DNA of 23,784 nt from an uncultured Hungatella sp. (GCA_910588325.1 CAJUPP010000057.1:509-24292), one strand, 5' to 3'; numbered from the stretch's first letter, positions 1 to 6,868 are shown. The notes: generated by a model from the letters alone, not told the origin. Program-made: numbers and translations.

Positions 1-182
1 TAAGGGGATTCCCTGCGACACGCAAAGGCAGAGCTTCAGCATGAGCCAGCTCTTACCGATTTTCTATGAGCCGCAGAACAGCGACAAGCCCGTGGGGGGG
101 TAAGACCGTCCACCACAAAGGACGGCTTTTCAAGCGGTTCATAAAGGAGCGTGTCAGCATCCACCGTCTGTAACTGCTGCAT
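1..182 (-). pseudogene. 5' fragment of an integrative-element AAA-family ATPase, broken
   Basis: Read on the minus strand from an ATG at 182 with a strong GGAGGGAGG ribosome binding site (189-198), this encodes MQQLQTVDADTLLYEPLEK, PSFVVDGL and then, after a frame change, GLSLFCGS, a stop, and KIGKSWLMLKLCLCVS. I recognise this as the start of the RecA/DnaB-like AAA ATPase found near replication genes of Tn1549-type elements, where the Walker A reads roughly GSxKxGKSW. Two lesions are visible. A run of seven C on the minus strand (seven G at 94-100) shifts the frame by two bases, and an in-frame TAG replaces the residue just before the Walker A lysine segment. The gene continues beyond the left edge of the window, so only the first 60 or so codons can be judged. 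With both lesions the product would be non-functional. Family assignment is from memory of the motif and is moderately firm. Confidence 0.65.
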
Positions 183-222
183 AGTATCCCTCCCTCCGTG
201 TTGGATTTTGTTTGTAGCACAT
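154..222 (-). CDS. 22-residue leader ORF overlapping the AAA ATPase start
   Basis: An ATG at 222 follows a perfect AAGGAGG (231-237) and opens a 22-codon ORF, starting MCYKQNPTRREG and ending TDGGC, that overlaps the start of the AAA ATPase fragment in another frame. Short, well-initiated ORFs in this position could couple translation to the downstream gene. No function can be assigned. Since the downstream gene is dead, this is probably a relic of the same element. Confidence 0.3.
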   Translation of the reverse strand: MCYKQNPTRREGYYAAVTDGGC

Positions 223-545
223 AGTCGTGTCCTCCTTGGATTTATTTACCCCTGCCAGTGAGCAAGGGTATGCAACACAGCCAGCCCATACAGTTCCACG
301 CTTTTCTAAAGCGGCGTTCTCTTCGTCTGTGCTTTGCACGGATTGAGCAGTGGGCAGGCTTATGTTGTGGCTCTGCTATCCCCTGCGACGGGTATCCATC
401 TAGCGGCTGCTGTGAAGTTTTCAGGGAACGTGATTTTAGACATGGTGTTCTTATTTTTTGAAAATATATAAGCACCCGACATTAAATCTTTTCTTTCGGG
501 AAGTACTTACACTCATCTTAGATTTTTCACACATACTCCATTTTT
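223..545. other. Degraded leader region of the integrative element, no intact gene
   Basis: No convincing gene is present. On the minus strand, 360-443 encodes a 27-residue ORF (MSKITFPENFT, then RWIPVAGDSRATT, then stop). The same frame continues through two stops with coding-like text (ACPLLNPCK, KSVELYGLAVLHTL) down to about 250. This looks like the worn-down upstream part of the element whose ATPase fragment lies at 1-182, but no family is identifiable. The AT-rich stretch 460-545 holds nothing recognisable. Confidence 0.35.
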
Positions 546-550
546 TATGG

Positions 551-556
551 TATAAT
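551..556 (+). promoter_or_regulatory. Possible -10 element ahead of the long hairpin
   Basis: A perfect TATAAT preceded by ATGG sits six bases upstream of the long inverted repeat at 562. No good -35 hexamer lies at the usual distance (TTCACA is 19 bases away). If it is used, transcription would begin at about the left arm of the hairpin and produce a fold-back RNA. Confidence 0.3.
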
Positions 557-561
557 AATAT

Positions 562-672
562 ACAAATCGTTAAGGAAAAAATCGAAACTAATGCAAACGA
601 AAGGGCAGTTATCCAAATATCAAAGCTGCTTTTTCGTTTACACCACCTTCTATTTTTTCCTTAACGATTTGT
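562..672. repeat. 111-bp MITE-like or fold-back inverted repeat
   Basis: The outer arms, 562-582 and 652-672, are perfect 21-bp inverted repeats (left arm begins ACAAATCGTTAAGG). The inner parts, about 583-608 and 627-651, also pair imperfectly and share the core AAACGAAA/TTTCGTTT. The whole unit therefore folds into a stem of about 47 bp with a loop of about 17 nt. Both arms translate outside-in to the same peptide flavour (QIVKEKIE, then NE+A). That suggests an inverted duplication of a short coding segment, or a small non-autonomous element. No target-site duplication is obvious at the borders. Confidence 0.7.
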
Positions 673-725
673 CGGGAAGTTGTAACAAACATAAAATTTG
701 AATTTGGGGAAGGTAAAATAGTGAA

Positions 726-1094
726 ATGAGAATTGGGAATCGCAAGATGTGGACTTGCTTGTTGTCTGTGTTCAGAAAATGTAACATGCAATGGCTGTTA
801 TTCGGATAACTGTCCTGATTACGCCCAATGTGAAAATAGAAAATGCTCTATCGAAAAGAGATTCTTAGGCTGTTATGCTTGTGAAAAGGATTGTAAAAGA
901 GGATTACTGAACAAAATTAAACCATATGGTTTTACAGTGTTTATAAAAAGATACGGAATAGAAAAACTTCTTGACTGCCTTGAAGAAAATGAAAAAAAGG
1001 AATCTTATATCATCGTAACGGAATCATTGGCGATTATGATGATTTTGAAGAGGTGGAAAATCTGATTGAATTTATTAAGACCGGAAAACGATAA
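726..1094 (+). pseudogene. DUF3795-type cysteine-rich protein, two frameshifts
   Basis: The central frame (733-1065) encodes a cysteine-rich protein with ARCGLACCLCSEN, CNGCYSDNCPD, CSIEKRFLGCYACEKDC and IKPYGFTVFIKRYGIEKLLDCLE, the pattern of DUF3795 proteins, presumed metal-binding. It lacks a normal start: the in-frame upstream codon is TGA (727-729) and only a TTG at 733 is available. The natural ATG at 726, twelve bases after GGGGAAGG, is one base out of frame because of a GGG run at 735-737. With GG it would read MRIGIARCGL. Near the end, an A-run at about 990-996 throws the frame again. The other frame continues ILYHRNGIIGDYDDFEE, then LIEFIKTGKR, and stops at 1094, matching the usual family C-terminus. 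Two homopolymer indels point to a decaying gene, or to sequencing error if the assembly is unpolished. It precedes the GNAT gene by about 50 bp on the same strand. Confidence 0.7.
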
Positions 1095-1142
1095 ACGAAA
1101 GCAGTGACAAGGGACTTCGAGAGGAAAGGAAACATAGAAAAT

Positions 1143-1676
1143 ATGGAAATAAAAGTTAGAATTGCGGAAGAAAATGACGTGGAACGAGTTGCCATGCTGT
1201 ATGAGAGACTTCATGATTATCTGGAAACCCATGAAAATCATCCTAGATGGATACGTGGAATTTATCCAACTAAGGTAAATGCACAGGAAGGATTTGGGAA
1301 AGGCTGGTTATATGTAGCTGAAATAGATGGGAAGTTAGCAGGGAGTGTAATTTATCTTCATGAGCAAGGAGAAGTTTACAACCAAGTAGAATGGCCTAAA
1401 GAAATACCGGGAGACAATGTATACGTGATTCATGTATTGGCAGTTCATCCAGATTTTTTCAGAATGGGAGTAGGAACGGCGCTTCTTGATTATGCGTGCA
1501 ACATGGGCAGAGAAAATGGAGTAGGAGCAGTGCGGCTTGATGTGTATGAGAAAAATTCTTCAGCCATACATTTATATGAAAGCTGTGGATTTTTATATCG
1601 TGGGACTATTGATTTGGGACTAGAAGAATTGTATGGCTTAAAGTGGTATCATGTCTATGAAAAAATTTTAGTATAG
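1143..1676 (+). CDS. GNAT-family N-acetyltransferase
   Basis: This is a 177-residue protein. It opens with KVRIAEENDVERVAMLYE, has a central beta-strand segment VYVIHVLAVHPDFFR, and then the acetyl-CoA pyrophosphate-binding loop RMGVGTALLDYA (R/Q-x-x-G-x-G/A). It ends with YEKNSSAIHLYESCGF, the classic GNAT motif B region. The substrate cannot be read from the sequence; small-molecule or aminoglycoside-like acceptors are possible. I chose the ATG at 1143, about 12 bases after GAGGAAAGGA, rather than an in-frame GTG at 1104 that lacks a ribosome binding site. The gene follows the broken DUF3795 gene and has its own strong terminator at 1681-1720. It appears intact. Confidence 0.9.
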   Translation: MEIKVRIAEENDVERVAMLYERLHDYLETHENHPRWIRGIYPTKVNAQEGFGKGWLYVAEIDGKLAGSVIYLHEQGEVYNQVEWPKEIPGDNVYVIHVLAVHPDFFRMGVGTALLDYACNMGRENGVGAVRLDVYEKNSSAIHLYESCGFLYRGTIDLGLEELYGLKWYHVYEKILV

Positions 1677-1680
1677 AAAA

Positions 1681-1720
1681 AGTCCACCTGTTTATTTTGA
1701 TATGGCAGGTGGGCTTTTTT
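1681..1720 (+). terminator. Rho-independent terminator of the GNAT gene
   Basis: The 10-bp arms AGTCCACCTG (1681-1690) and CAGGTGGGCT (1706-1715), with one G-T pair, are followed by six T. This starts five bases after the GNAT stop codon. Confidence 0.9.
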
Positions 1721-1756
1721 GTCATAGAAACGATTGTCTTAATGACATTGGACTAA

Positions 1757-1885
1757 ATGTCCCTCATAAAATGCCCCGAATGCAACCATGATGTATCTGA
1801 TAAAGCTGTATCCTGCCCCCAGTGCGGTTATCCAATGAATACCCCATCCAGCACAAAGCCAAGAATACGAAATGGTTGGACATAA
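1757..1885 (+). CDS. Small zinc-ribbon protein (42 residues), probably truncated
   Basis: The ORF begins MSLIKCPECNHDVSDKAVSCPQCGYPMN. This is the bacterial zinc-ribbon module CPxC-x10-CPxCG that heads many small membrane or regulatory proteins in Clostridia. After the ribbon only 15 residues follow before the stop, so the membrane or effector part usually found downstream is missing. A second 31-residue ORF in another frame, 1872-1967 (MVGHNIQNITES, then EWLRNDLEKLTE), overlaps the end and could be the displaced C-terminus after a frameshift or deletion. No clear ribosome binding site precedes the ATG. A terminator at 1969 follows directly, which supports the two ORFs having been one gene. 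Confidence 0.5.
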   Translation: MSLIKCPECNHDVSDKAVSCPQCGYPMNTPSSTKPRIRNGWT

Positions 1886-1968
1886 CATACAGAATATTAC
1901 AGAATCAACATATACCATCAGAGATGTGGAATGGTTAAGAAATGACCTGGAAAAGCTAACAGAATAAT

Positions 1969-1998
1969 GTGCCGATTACAGCAGAGCCGGCACTTTTT
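1969..1998 (+). terminator. Rho-independent terminator after the zinc-ribbon ORFs
   Basis: The arms GTGCCG (1969-1974) and CGGCAC (1988-1993) are followed by TTTTT. The hairpin begins two bases after the stop of the 1872-1967 ORF. Confidence 0.75.
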
Positions 1999-2051
1999 CT
2001 TCTTTATTTTTCGTCTATTACCGCTTGTCTATTCCCCGTCTATTACATGGC

Positions 2052-2102
2052 AAAATCAAAGGCTTCCGCTGACTTTTTATATCAACGAAAGCCCTTGATT
2101 TT
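2052..2102 (-). terminator. Hairpin ending the GGGtGRT transcript
   Basis: The 14-bp arms 2052-2065 and 2089-2102 have one mismatch (AAAATCAAAGGCTT against AAGCCCTTGATTTT) and a 23-base loop. The hairpin lies 22 bases past the minus-strand stop of the GGGtGRT gene. The U-tract on the minus strand is only a short GATTTT, so it is a plausible but imperfect terminator. Confidence 0.5.
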
Positions 2103-2123
2103 ACACTATTTTATACATTTTTC

Positions 2124-3134
2124 TTAAAATTTGCCTTCTTTGGCAGCTTCCTCAATGGAAACAGCCACAGCCACAGTCATACCAACCATTGGGTTATTGC
2201 CTGCACCGATTAATCCCATCATCTCTACATGAGCCGGAACAGAAGAAGACCCTGCGAACTGTGCGTCAGAGTGCATACGTCCTAATGTATCGGTCATACC
2301 ATAGGAAGCCGGTCCTGCCGCCATGTTGTCCGGATGCAGAGTACGTCCTGTACCGCCGCCGGATGCTACGGAAAAATACTTCTTGCCTGCCTCCAGGCGC
2401 TCTTTCTTATAAGTACCTGCCACAGGATGCTGGAAACGGGTCGGGTTGGTGGAGTTGCCGGTGATAGAGACATCCACGTTCTCCTTCCACATGATAGCAA
2501 CACCTTCCGGAACGCTGTTGGCGCCGTAGCAGTTAACCTTTGCACGAAGTCCTTCAGAATAGGACTTGCGGGAAACTTCCTTTACCTCATTAGTATAAGG
2601 ATCATATTCTGTCTCTACAAAGGTAAATCCATTGATACGGGAAATAATCTGTGCCGCATCCTTTCCAAGACCGTTTAAGATAACGCGCAGAGGTTTCTGA
2701 CGAACCTTGTTTGCCTTCTCGGCAATACCGATAGCACCCTCTGCTGCTGCAAAAGACTCATGGCCGGCCAAGAATGCAAAACACTCCGTCTCTTCTTCCA
2801 GAAGCATCTTGCCCAAGTTTCCATGTCCCAAGCCTACCTTACGGGTATCTGCAACAGAACCCGGGATACAGAAAGACTGAAGTCCCTCACCGATTGCCGC
2901 TGCTGCGTCCGCTGCTTTTCTGCAGCCTTTTTTGATGGCGATAGCCGCACCTACCGTATAAGCCCAGCATGCATTCTCAAAACAGATTGGCTGAATGCCT
3001 TTGATCATGTTGTATACATCAAGGCCGGCATCCTTGGTAATCTTCTCAGCCTCTTCCAGAGAAGCGATGCCATAACTATTCAATACGCGATTGATATTAT
3101 CAATACGTCTCTCATATGATTCAAATAATGCCAT
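2124..3134 (-). CDS. GGGtGRT protein
   Basis: This is a 336-residue soluble protein with no signal peptide or membrane segment. Near the C-terminus it carries ASGGGTGRTLHPDNM, the motif for which databases name this family, followed by glycine- and alanine-rich stretches (GPASYGMTDTLGRMHSDAQ, GLIGAGNNPMVGMTVAV). The N-terminal half contains CFENACWAYTVGAAIAI and FLAGHESFAAAEGA. The family occurs in anaerobic Clostridia next to a NifU-like scaffold gene, exactly as here (111 bp downstream of it on the same strand), so the two are probably co-transcribed. A role in Fe-S or sulfur handling is inferred from that pairing only; the biochemical function is unknown to me. Start ATG 3134 has GAGGAGGAATTACATATC upstream as ribosome binding site. 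Confidence 0.9.
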   Translation of the reverse strand: MALFESYERRIDNINRVLNSYGIASLEEAEKITKDAGLDVYNMIKGIQPICFENACWAYTVGAAIAIKKGCRKAADAAAAIGEGLQSFCIPGSVADTRKVGLGHGNLGKMLLEEETECFAFLAGHESFAAAEGAIGIAEKANKVRQKPLRVILNGLGKDAAQIISRINGFTFVETEYDPYTNEVKEVSRKSYSEGLRAKVNCYGANSVPEGVAIMWKENVDVSITGNSTNPTRFQHPVAGTYKKERLEAGKKYFSVASGGGTGRTLHPDNMAAGPASYGMTDTLGRMHSDAQFAGSSSVPAHVEMMGLIGAGNNPMVGMTVAVAVSIEEAAKEGKF

Positions 3135-3182
3135 GATATGTAATTCCTCCTCAAAAATTCTGGTTATGACACAAAATTATAG

Positions 3183-3233
3183 CGCAAAATTTTCTGCTTC
3201 GCCCTACGGGAAACGCAAAATTTTCTGCTCCGC
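3183..3233. repeat. Two 20-bp direct repeats between the NifU-like and GGGtGRT genes
   Basis: The sequence CGCAAAATTTTCTGCTTCGC at 3183-3202 recurs at 3214-3233 with one change. Each copy carries a self-complementary GCAAAATTTT core, and a third half-copy (AAAATTTTGC) follows at 3236-3245. The spacing of 31 bp is about three helical turns. This may be an intergenic REP-like repeat or an RNA-processing or attenuation signal between the two co-oriented genes. Confidence 0.6.
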
Positions 3234-3246
3234 ATAAAATTTTGCT

Positions 3247-3939
3247 TTATTCTTTACGTGGGTCGATAATTTTTACTGCATCTGCTACGCGGCCGTACTG
3301 ACCTTTTGCTTTCTCCCAGGCGGTGTTCGGATCATCGCCCTTCTTGATGAAGTCTGTCATCTTGCCAAGAGATACAAACTGATAGCCAATAATCTGGTCA
3401 TCTGCATCCAAAGCGATGCCAGTTACATAACCCTCTGCCATCTCCAGATAACGAGGACCTTTCTTCAGAGTTCCATACATTGTGCCAACCTGAGAACGTA
3501 AGCCTTTTCCCAAATCCTCAAGACCTGCGCCGACAGCCAGACCATCCTCCGAGAATGCAGACTGGGAACGACCATAAACGATCTGCAGAAACAGTTCTCT
3601 CATAGCAGTATTGATTGCATCACATACCAAGTCCGTATTCAGCGCTTCCATAACAGTCAGGCCTGGAAGAATCTCTGCCGCCATAGCTGCGGAATGAGTC
3701 ATGCCGGAACAGCCGATGGTCTCAACCAAAGCTTCCTGAATGATTCCCTCTTTTACATTCAGGGAAAGCTTACATGCGCCCTGCTGAGGAGCACACCAGC
3801 CAATACCATGAGTAAAACCGGAAATATCCTTTACTTCTTTTGCCTGCACCCATTTTGCTTCTTCCGGAATCGGAGCAGCGCCATGATGCACACCCTGAGC
3901 TACCGGGCACATTGTCTCTACTTCATGTGAATAAATCAT
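3247..3939 (-). CDS. NifU-like iron-sulfur cluster assembly scaffold protein
   Basis: This is a 230-residue protein of the IscU/NifU N-terminal type. Conserved cysteines are visible at C11 (MCPVAQG), C49 and C56 (GWCAPQQGACKLSL) and C77 (ETIGCSGMTHSAAMAAEILPG). The last segment corresponds to the GCxxxxAS region of IscU-type scaffolds. It is longer than IscU (about 130 residues). The C-terminal third (YLEMAEGYVTGIALDADDQ to DAVKIIDPRKE) is particular to the clade that travels with GGGtGRT. No cysteine desulfurase is nearby. ATG 3939 is preceded by GAAAGGAG. It is the first gene of a two-gene transcript ending at about 2052. Confidence 0.88.
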   Translation of the reverse strand: MIYSHEVETMCPVAQGVHHGAAPIPEEAKWVQAKEVKDISGFTHGIGWCAPQQGACKLSLNVKEGIIQEALVETIGCSGMTHSAAMAAEILPGLTVMEALNTDLVCDAINTAMRELFLQIVYGRSQSAFSEDGLAVGAGLEDLGKGLRSQVGTMYGTLKKGPRYLEMAEGYVTGIALDADDQIIGYQFVSLGKMTDFIKKGDDPNTAWEKAKGQYGRVADAVKIIDPRKE

Positions 3940-4004
3940 TGTAAAACTCCTTTCAATTAAGTAATAAGTGTGAAGTATTTTGTTGGTATTGTTAAATTTA
4001 TCAC

Positions 4005-4032
4005 ATCATACTTAAGTATTATTTTCTCACAA
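4005..4032 (-). promoter_or_regulatory. Candidate promoter of the NifU-like/GGGtGRT operon
   Basis: On the minus strand TTGTGA (4027-4032) and TATGAT (4005-4010) are separated by 16 bases. This places the start about 60 bases ahead of the NifU-like ATG in an AT-rich gap. The match is good, but the region contains other AT-rich alternatives. Confidence 0.45.
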
Positions 4033-4110
4033 AATATGACATTAGTCCAGCGCTTTTTGAAAAAATGAATCAAAAAAATAACCAAAATTAATCTGGAAAT
4101 TATGTCAAAA

Positions 4111-5136
4111 TTATGGAAGAACATATTTTGTCATTATTTTAATTTCCGTATACCAGTACTCGTTTTTCGGCTGCTTCCCTTTCAGGATCAAATCTGCCAA
4201 AATATTGGGCGGCTGGTACCCCTGCACATACCCGTTCTGATCAATCAGAAAATCCACTGAATCTTCCCGTAGTGCCTTTTCGTTCTTCGGTGTCTGGTCA
4301 TAGATCACCACATAGGGCCGCCGGTCCAACTTCAGTGTCTCAAAAGCCCTTGCCACCCCGGCCTGTCCCCCTGACACCACCAGTATCCCGCTGATTCCCG
4401 ACACGGCCATCATCGTATTCTCAATGATCCGCTGAACCTCCTCCGTCTCGTCAAAGCTTCCCTGAACCCCTGCAATTTCCAGCTCCGGGTACGTATTTTT
4501 CAGTTCCTCCACAAATCCCTCCACCCGAAAATTATTAACCGGATTTCCAAAAGATCCTGTAATAATGAGAATCTTTCCCTTTCCTTTGGTCAGCATCCCC
4601 AAAAGTCCTGCAGCCGCCCTTCCGCTTTTTTTATTATCCATCCCCACAAAACAGCTTCTCTTGATCCCCACAATATCCGAATTAAACGTCACCACCGGAA
4701 TCTTTTCATTCTCCGCCAGCTCATTGATGCGCATACGGATATCTTCCGACTCCACAGGCATCATAGCCAGCCCGTTAATCCCGCACTCCACCAGTTCGTC
4801 AATCGCCTTCAGCTGTTCCCCTGCATCCACGGAAAGCACCTCTTTCACAAGAACCTCCACTCCCCGTTCCGCCAGCTCCTCCTTCGCCTTTTTAATCCCT
4901 CTGTTAATCTCCAGCATAAAAGAAGCCCTGGCCAGCTGAGTCACCACTCCAATCTTTACCAGCACTTTCTTTTTCTCTTTTTTTCTTCCCTTCACCGTAT
5001 ATCCAAGCTCATCCGCAATCTTCCATACCCTCTCCGCCACCTCCGGAGCAATCCTTCCCCGATGATTCAACGCTCTGTCCACAGTCCCCCTGGATACCCC
5101 TGCCAGCTCCGCAATCTGCTGTATCGTCACCGCCAT
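4111..5136 (-). CDS. LacI-family transcriptional regulator
   Basis: This is a 341-residue DNA-binding repressor. Residues 1-30 form the LacI helix-turn-helix (VTIQQIAELAGVSRGTVDRAL, NHRGRI), followed by a hinge and a basic linker (VKGRKKEKKK). A periplasmic-binding-protein-like sensor domain follows, with KIGVVTQLARASFMLEI, GLAMMPVES, GKILIITGSFGNPVNNFRVEGF and GILVVSGGQAGVARAFE. The sensor suggests a sugar-like ligand, but none can be named. A strong AGGAAGAGGAG precedes ATG 5136. The promoter is overlapped by palindromes, pointing to autorepression. The neighbouring inositol/GH28 cluster is a possible target, but the operator-like motif was not found in front of those genes. Confidence 0.92.
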   Translation of the reverse strand: MAVTIQQIAELAGVSRGTVDRALNHRGRIAPEVAERVWKIADELGYTVKGRKKEKKKVLVKIGVVTQLARASFMLEINRGIKKAKEELAERGVEVLVKEVLSVDAGEQLKAIDELVECGINGLAMMPVESEDIRMRINELAENEKIPVVTFNSDIVGIKRSCFVGMDNKKSGRAAAGLLGMLTKGKGKILIITGSFGNPVNNFRVEGFVEELKNTYPELEIAGVQGSFDETEEVQRIIENTMMAVSGISGILVVSGGQAGVARAFETLKLDRRPYVVIYDQTPKNEKALREDSVDFLIDQNGYVQGYQPPNILADLILKGKQPKNEYWYTEIKIMTKYVLP

Positions 5137-5224
5137 TCTTCCATTCTCCTCTTCCTGCTAAGCAGCCGCTCTCTTTGTTCCTGTATATTCTGTATTTGGC
5201 CGGATTTTCCTTAAACAGCCAAAT

Positions 5225-5277
5225 AGCACACATATTATGCGTGCTTTTATCATAGCACACATTTTTTTCATGTGCAA
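5225..5277 (-). promoter_or_regulatory. LacI-regulator promoter with two overlapping operators
   Basis: On the minus strand TTGCAC (5272-5277), a 17-base spacer and TATGAT (5249-5254) form a good promoter. Operator-like palindrome 1, 5225-5245 (AGCACACAT..ATGCGTGCT, one mismatch), sits just downstream of the -10. Palindrome 2, 5255-5275, uses the same GCACA/TGTGC half-sites and fills the spacer and -35. This layout is typical of autoregulated LacI-type repressors; the assignment of the operator to this regulator is inference. Confidence 0.7.
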
Positions 5278-5428
5278 TACAGTAATTCATGCTTTCCGGC
5301 TTTCTGCAGCTTTTAAATAAACTTTTCATTGCCGCCCCTCTCCTTTGCCACCTTAGTATATCATTGCGGAAATTCCATTCCGATCTTTGATATGGGAATC
5401 ATAATGTATCAAACGCAGATACGCTCCC

Positions 5429-5722
5429 TCACATCTTCCTGAACAGAGACCATCTGCCTGAAGTATAATCCAAAGCATACTGCCCGAATTTTTCTTCCAT
5501 AGAATTCCTGCAATAAATGTCCACAAAGTTCTGTATCGCCAAGGTCTCCTCATAGGAAAGGAGCTCCATATTTTGCAGATAAGAATGGTTGATTCCCAGA
5601 AGGTAGTACGACGACACCTGAAAGATATTTGCCAGCTGGGTCGGCACTTTCAGACTGGGTTTCCGTCCTCCCAACTCATAATCAGAGATCACTGCGGAAG
5701 AGACATTTAATTTCCTTGTCAA
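5429..5722 (-). pseudogene. XRE-family regulator fragment lacking its N-terminus
   Basis: The frame encodes MTRKLNVSSAVISDYELG, RKPSLKVPTQLANIFQVS and YYLLGINHSYL. This is the recognition helix and following helices of a Cro/C1-type HTH, then a short C-terminal tail. The first helices (normally about 20 residues) are missing: directly before the TTG at 5722 is an in-frame TAA, and no ribosome binding site is present. About 97 residues remain. It lies downstream of iolG on the same strand, separated by iolG's terminator, so it is likely silent. Confidence 0.65.
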
Positions 5723-5808
5723 TTATAGGGATCTGCTTCATTCACATTTCGCTGAAAGGGAACGACCCGGAACGTACATCCTCCAGGCGTACCCTATAAA
5801 GCCAAAAT

Positions 5809-5836
5809 ACGGGAAGCCCTGTCCCAGGCTTCCCGT
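5809..5836 (-). terminator. Terminator of the iolE-iolG transcript
   Basis: The perfect 10-bp arms ACGGGAAGCC (5809-5818) and GGCTTCCCGT (5827-5836) have an 8-base loop. On the minus strand they are followed by ATTTTGGCTTT. The hairpin lies 22 bases after the iolG stop. Confidence 0.8.
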
Positions 5837-5857
5837 TAATTATAACACCGCTTCTCT

Positions 5858-6868
5858 TTACCGAACCTCAGAAATCTTAACCGGCCGATGCTCTTCCATA
5901 GACTTCTTTGCAGCCAGCCCCATGAGCACTGGCTCAAGACCGTCCATAACTCCCAGAGGAGTGTCTGTGTCATTCACAATCGCATCGATAAAGCATTTCA
6001 CTTCCTTTGCATAAGCAGCCATATATCTCTCCAGGAAGAAATGCAGCGGAACCTCTCCGGTCACTCCGCTCTCATTGCTCAACACTGCTGCGGAAGCAGT
6101 ATCATTGCCGGTTGCCACCATACCTTTGGAACCGAATACTTCCGCTCTCTGATCATATCCGTAAACAGCCTTTCTGGAATTATCGATCACTGCAATGGCG
6201 CCGTTCTCCATCTTCAAGGTGATAACTGCAGTATCCACATCTCCTGCCTCTCCGATAGCCGGATCCACCAAAACAGCAGCCTCCGTATAAACTTCGGTTG
6301 CATTGCAGCCAGCCAGGAAACGAACCATATCAAAATCATGAATGGTCATATCCAGGAACATGCCGCCGGAAACCTTTACATACTCTGCAGACGGCGGCTC
6401 CGGATCTCTGGAAGTCACTTTGATAACATGGATATCACCTACCTTGCCTGCTGCAACGGCATCTCTCACTGCCTCAAAGTTATGGTCGAACCTGCGGTTA
6501 AAACCAACCTGATATTTTACCTTGCTGTCTTTCAGGGCATCGATAACTTCCTGAATCTTGTCAATATCATGGTCAATAGGCTTCTCACAGAACACATGCT
6601 TGCCTGCCTTGATGGCTTCCACGGAAATGGGGGAGTGAGTGTCTGTGGAGGAACAGATCAGTACCGCATCGATCTCCGGATCTGCCAGAACCTCTTTGTA
6701 ATCTTTTGTTACCTGTAAAACTCCCATGTCCTTTGCCCAGGCAGCAGTCTCATCCGTCAAAAACGGATCCGCCAGCATTTTTACTTTTGCGTCTGGCACC
6801 TGTGTGCAGATACTCTGTACATGCACTTTACCGATTCTTCCTGCTCCGATGATCCCTACCTTAATCAT
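5858..6868 (-). CDS. iolG: Inositol 2-dehydrogenase (Gfo/Idh/MocA family)
   Basis: This is a 336-residue cytoplasmic NAD-dependent oxidoreductase that would oxidise myo-inositol (or D-chiro-inositol) to scyllo-inosose. The N-terminal Rossmann fold begins KVGIIGAGRIGKVH. The conserved EKP of the family is in HVFCEKPID, and GFNRRFDHNF and GGMFLDMTIHDFDMVRFL supply the substrate-site residues (catalytic Asp/His in IHDFD). Length and motifs match IolG closely. AAAGGAG lies ten bases before ATG 6868. It is the second gene after iolE (76 bp gap, no terminator), giving two consecutive steps of inositol breakdown. No iolB, C or D is in the window, so the rest of the pathway must lie elsewhere, or the pair serves inosose interconversion. 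Confidence 0.92.
   Translation of the reverse strand: MIKVGIIGAGRIGKVHVQSICTQVPDAKVKMLADPFLTDETAAWAKDMGVLQVTKDYKEVLADPEIDAVLICSSTDTHSPISVEAIKAGKHVFCEKPIDHDIDKIQEVIDALKDSKVKYQVGFNRRFDHNFEAVRDAVAAGKVGDIHVIKVTSRDPEPPSAEYVKVSGGMFLDMTIHDFDMVRFLAGCNATEVYTEAAVLVDPAIGEAGDVDTAVITLKMENGAIAVIDNSRKAVYGYDQRAEVFGSKGMVATGNDTASAAVLSNESGVTGEVPLHFFLERYMAAYAKEVKCFIDAIVNDTDTPLGVMDGLEPVLMGLAAKKSMEEHRPVKISEVR

Noticed and set aside
2..103. Plus-strand open frame reading YEPQNSDKPVGG, then stop, at the left edge
   Set aside because: The minus strand of the same bases clearly encodes the AAA-ATPase start; this is its shadow.
106..130. Terminator-like hairpin CCGTCC..GGACGG followed by CTTTT
   Set aside because: It lies inside the coding sequence of the broken AAA ATPase (codons for KPSFVVDG) and no plus-strand gene ends there, so it is coincidental.
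2013..2046. Three copies of GTCTATTAC/GTCTATTCC
   Set aside because: Only 9 bp each with uneven spacing (14 and 11); too short for a CRISPR or iteron array.
3940..4110. Possible riboswitch in the leader of the NifU-like gene
   Set aside because: The leader is AT-rich with no conserved stem-loop pattern that I can match to a known riboswitch class.
5888..6718. 276-residue plus-strand ORF
   Set aside because: It is antisense to iolG, whose full set of dehydrogenase motifs and ribosome binding site are clear.
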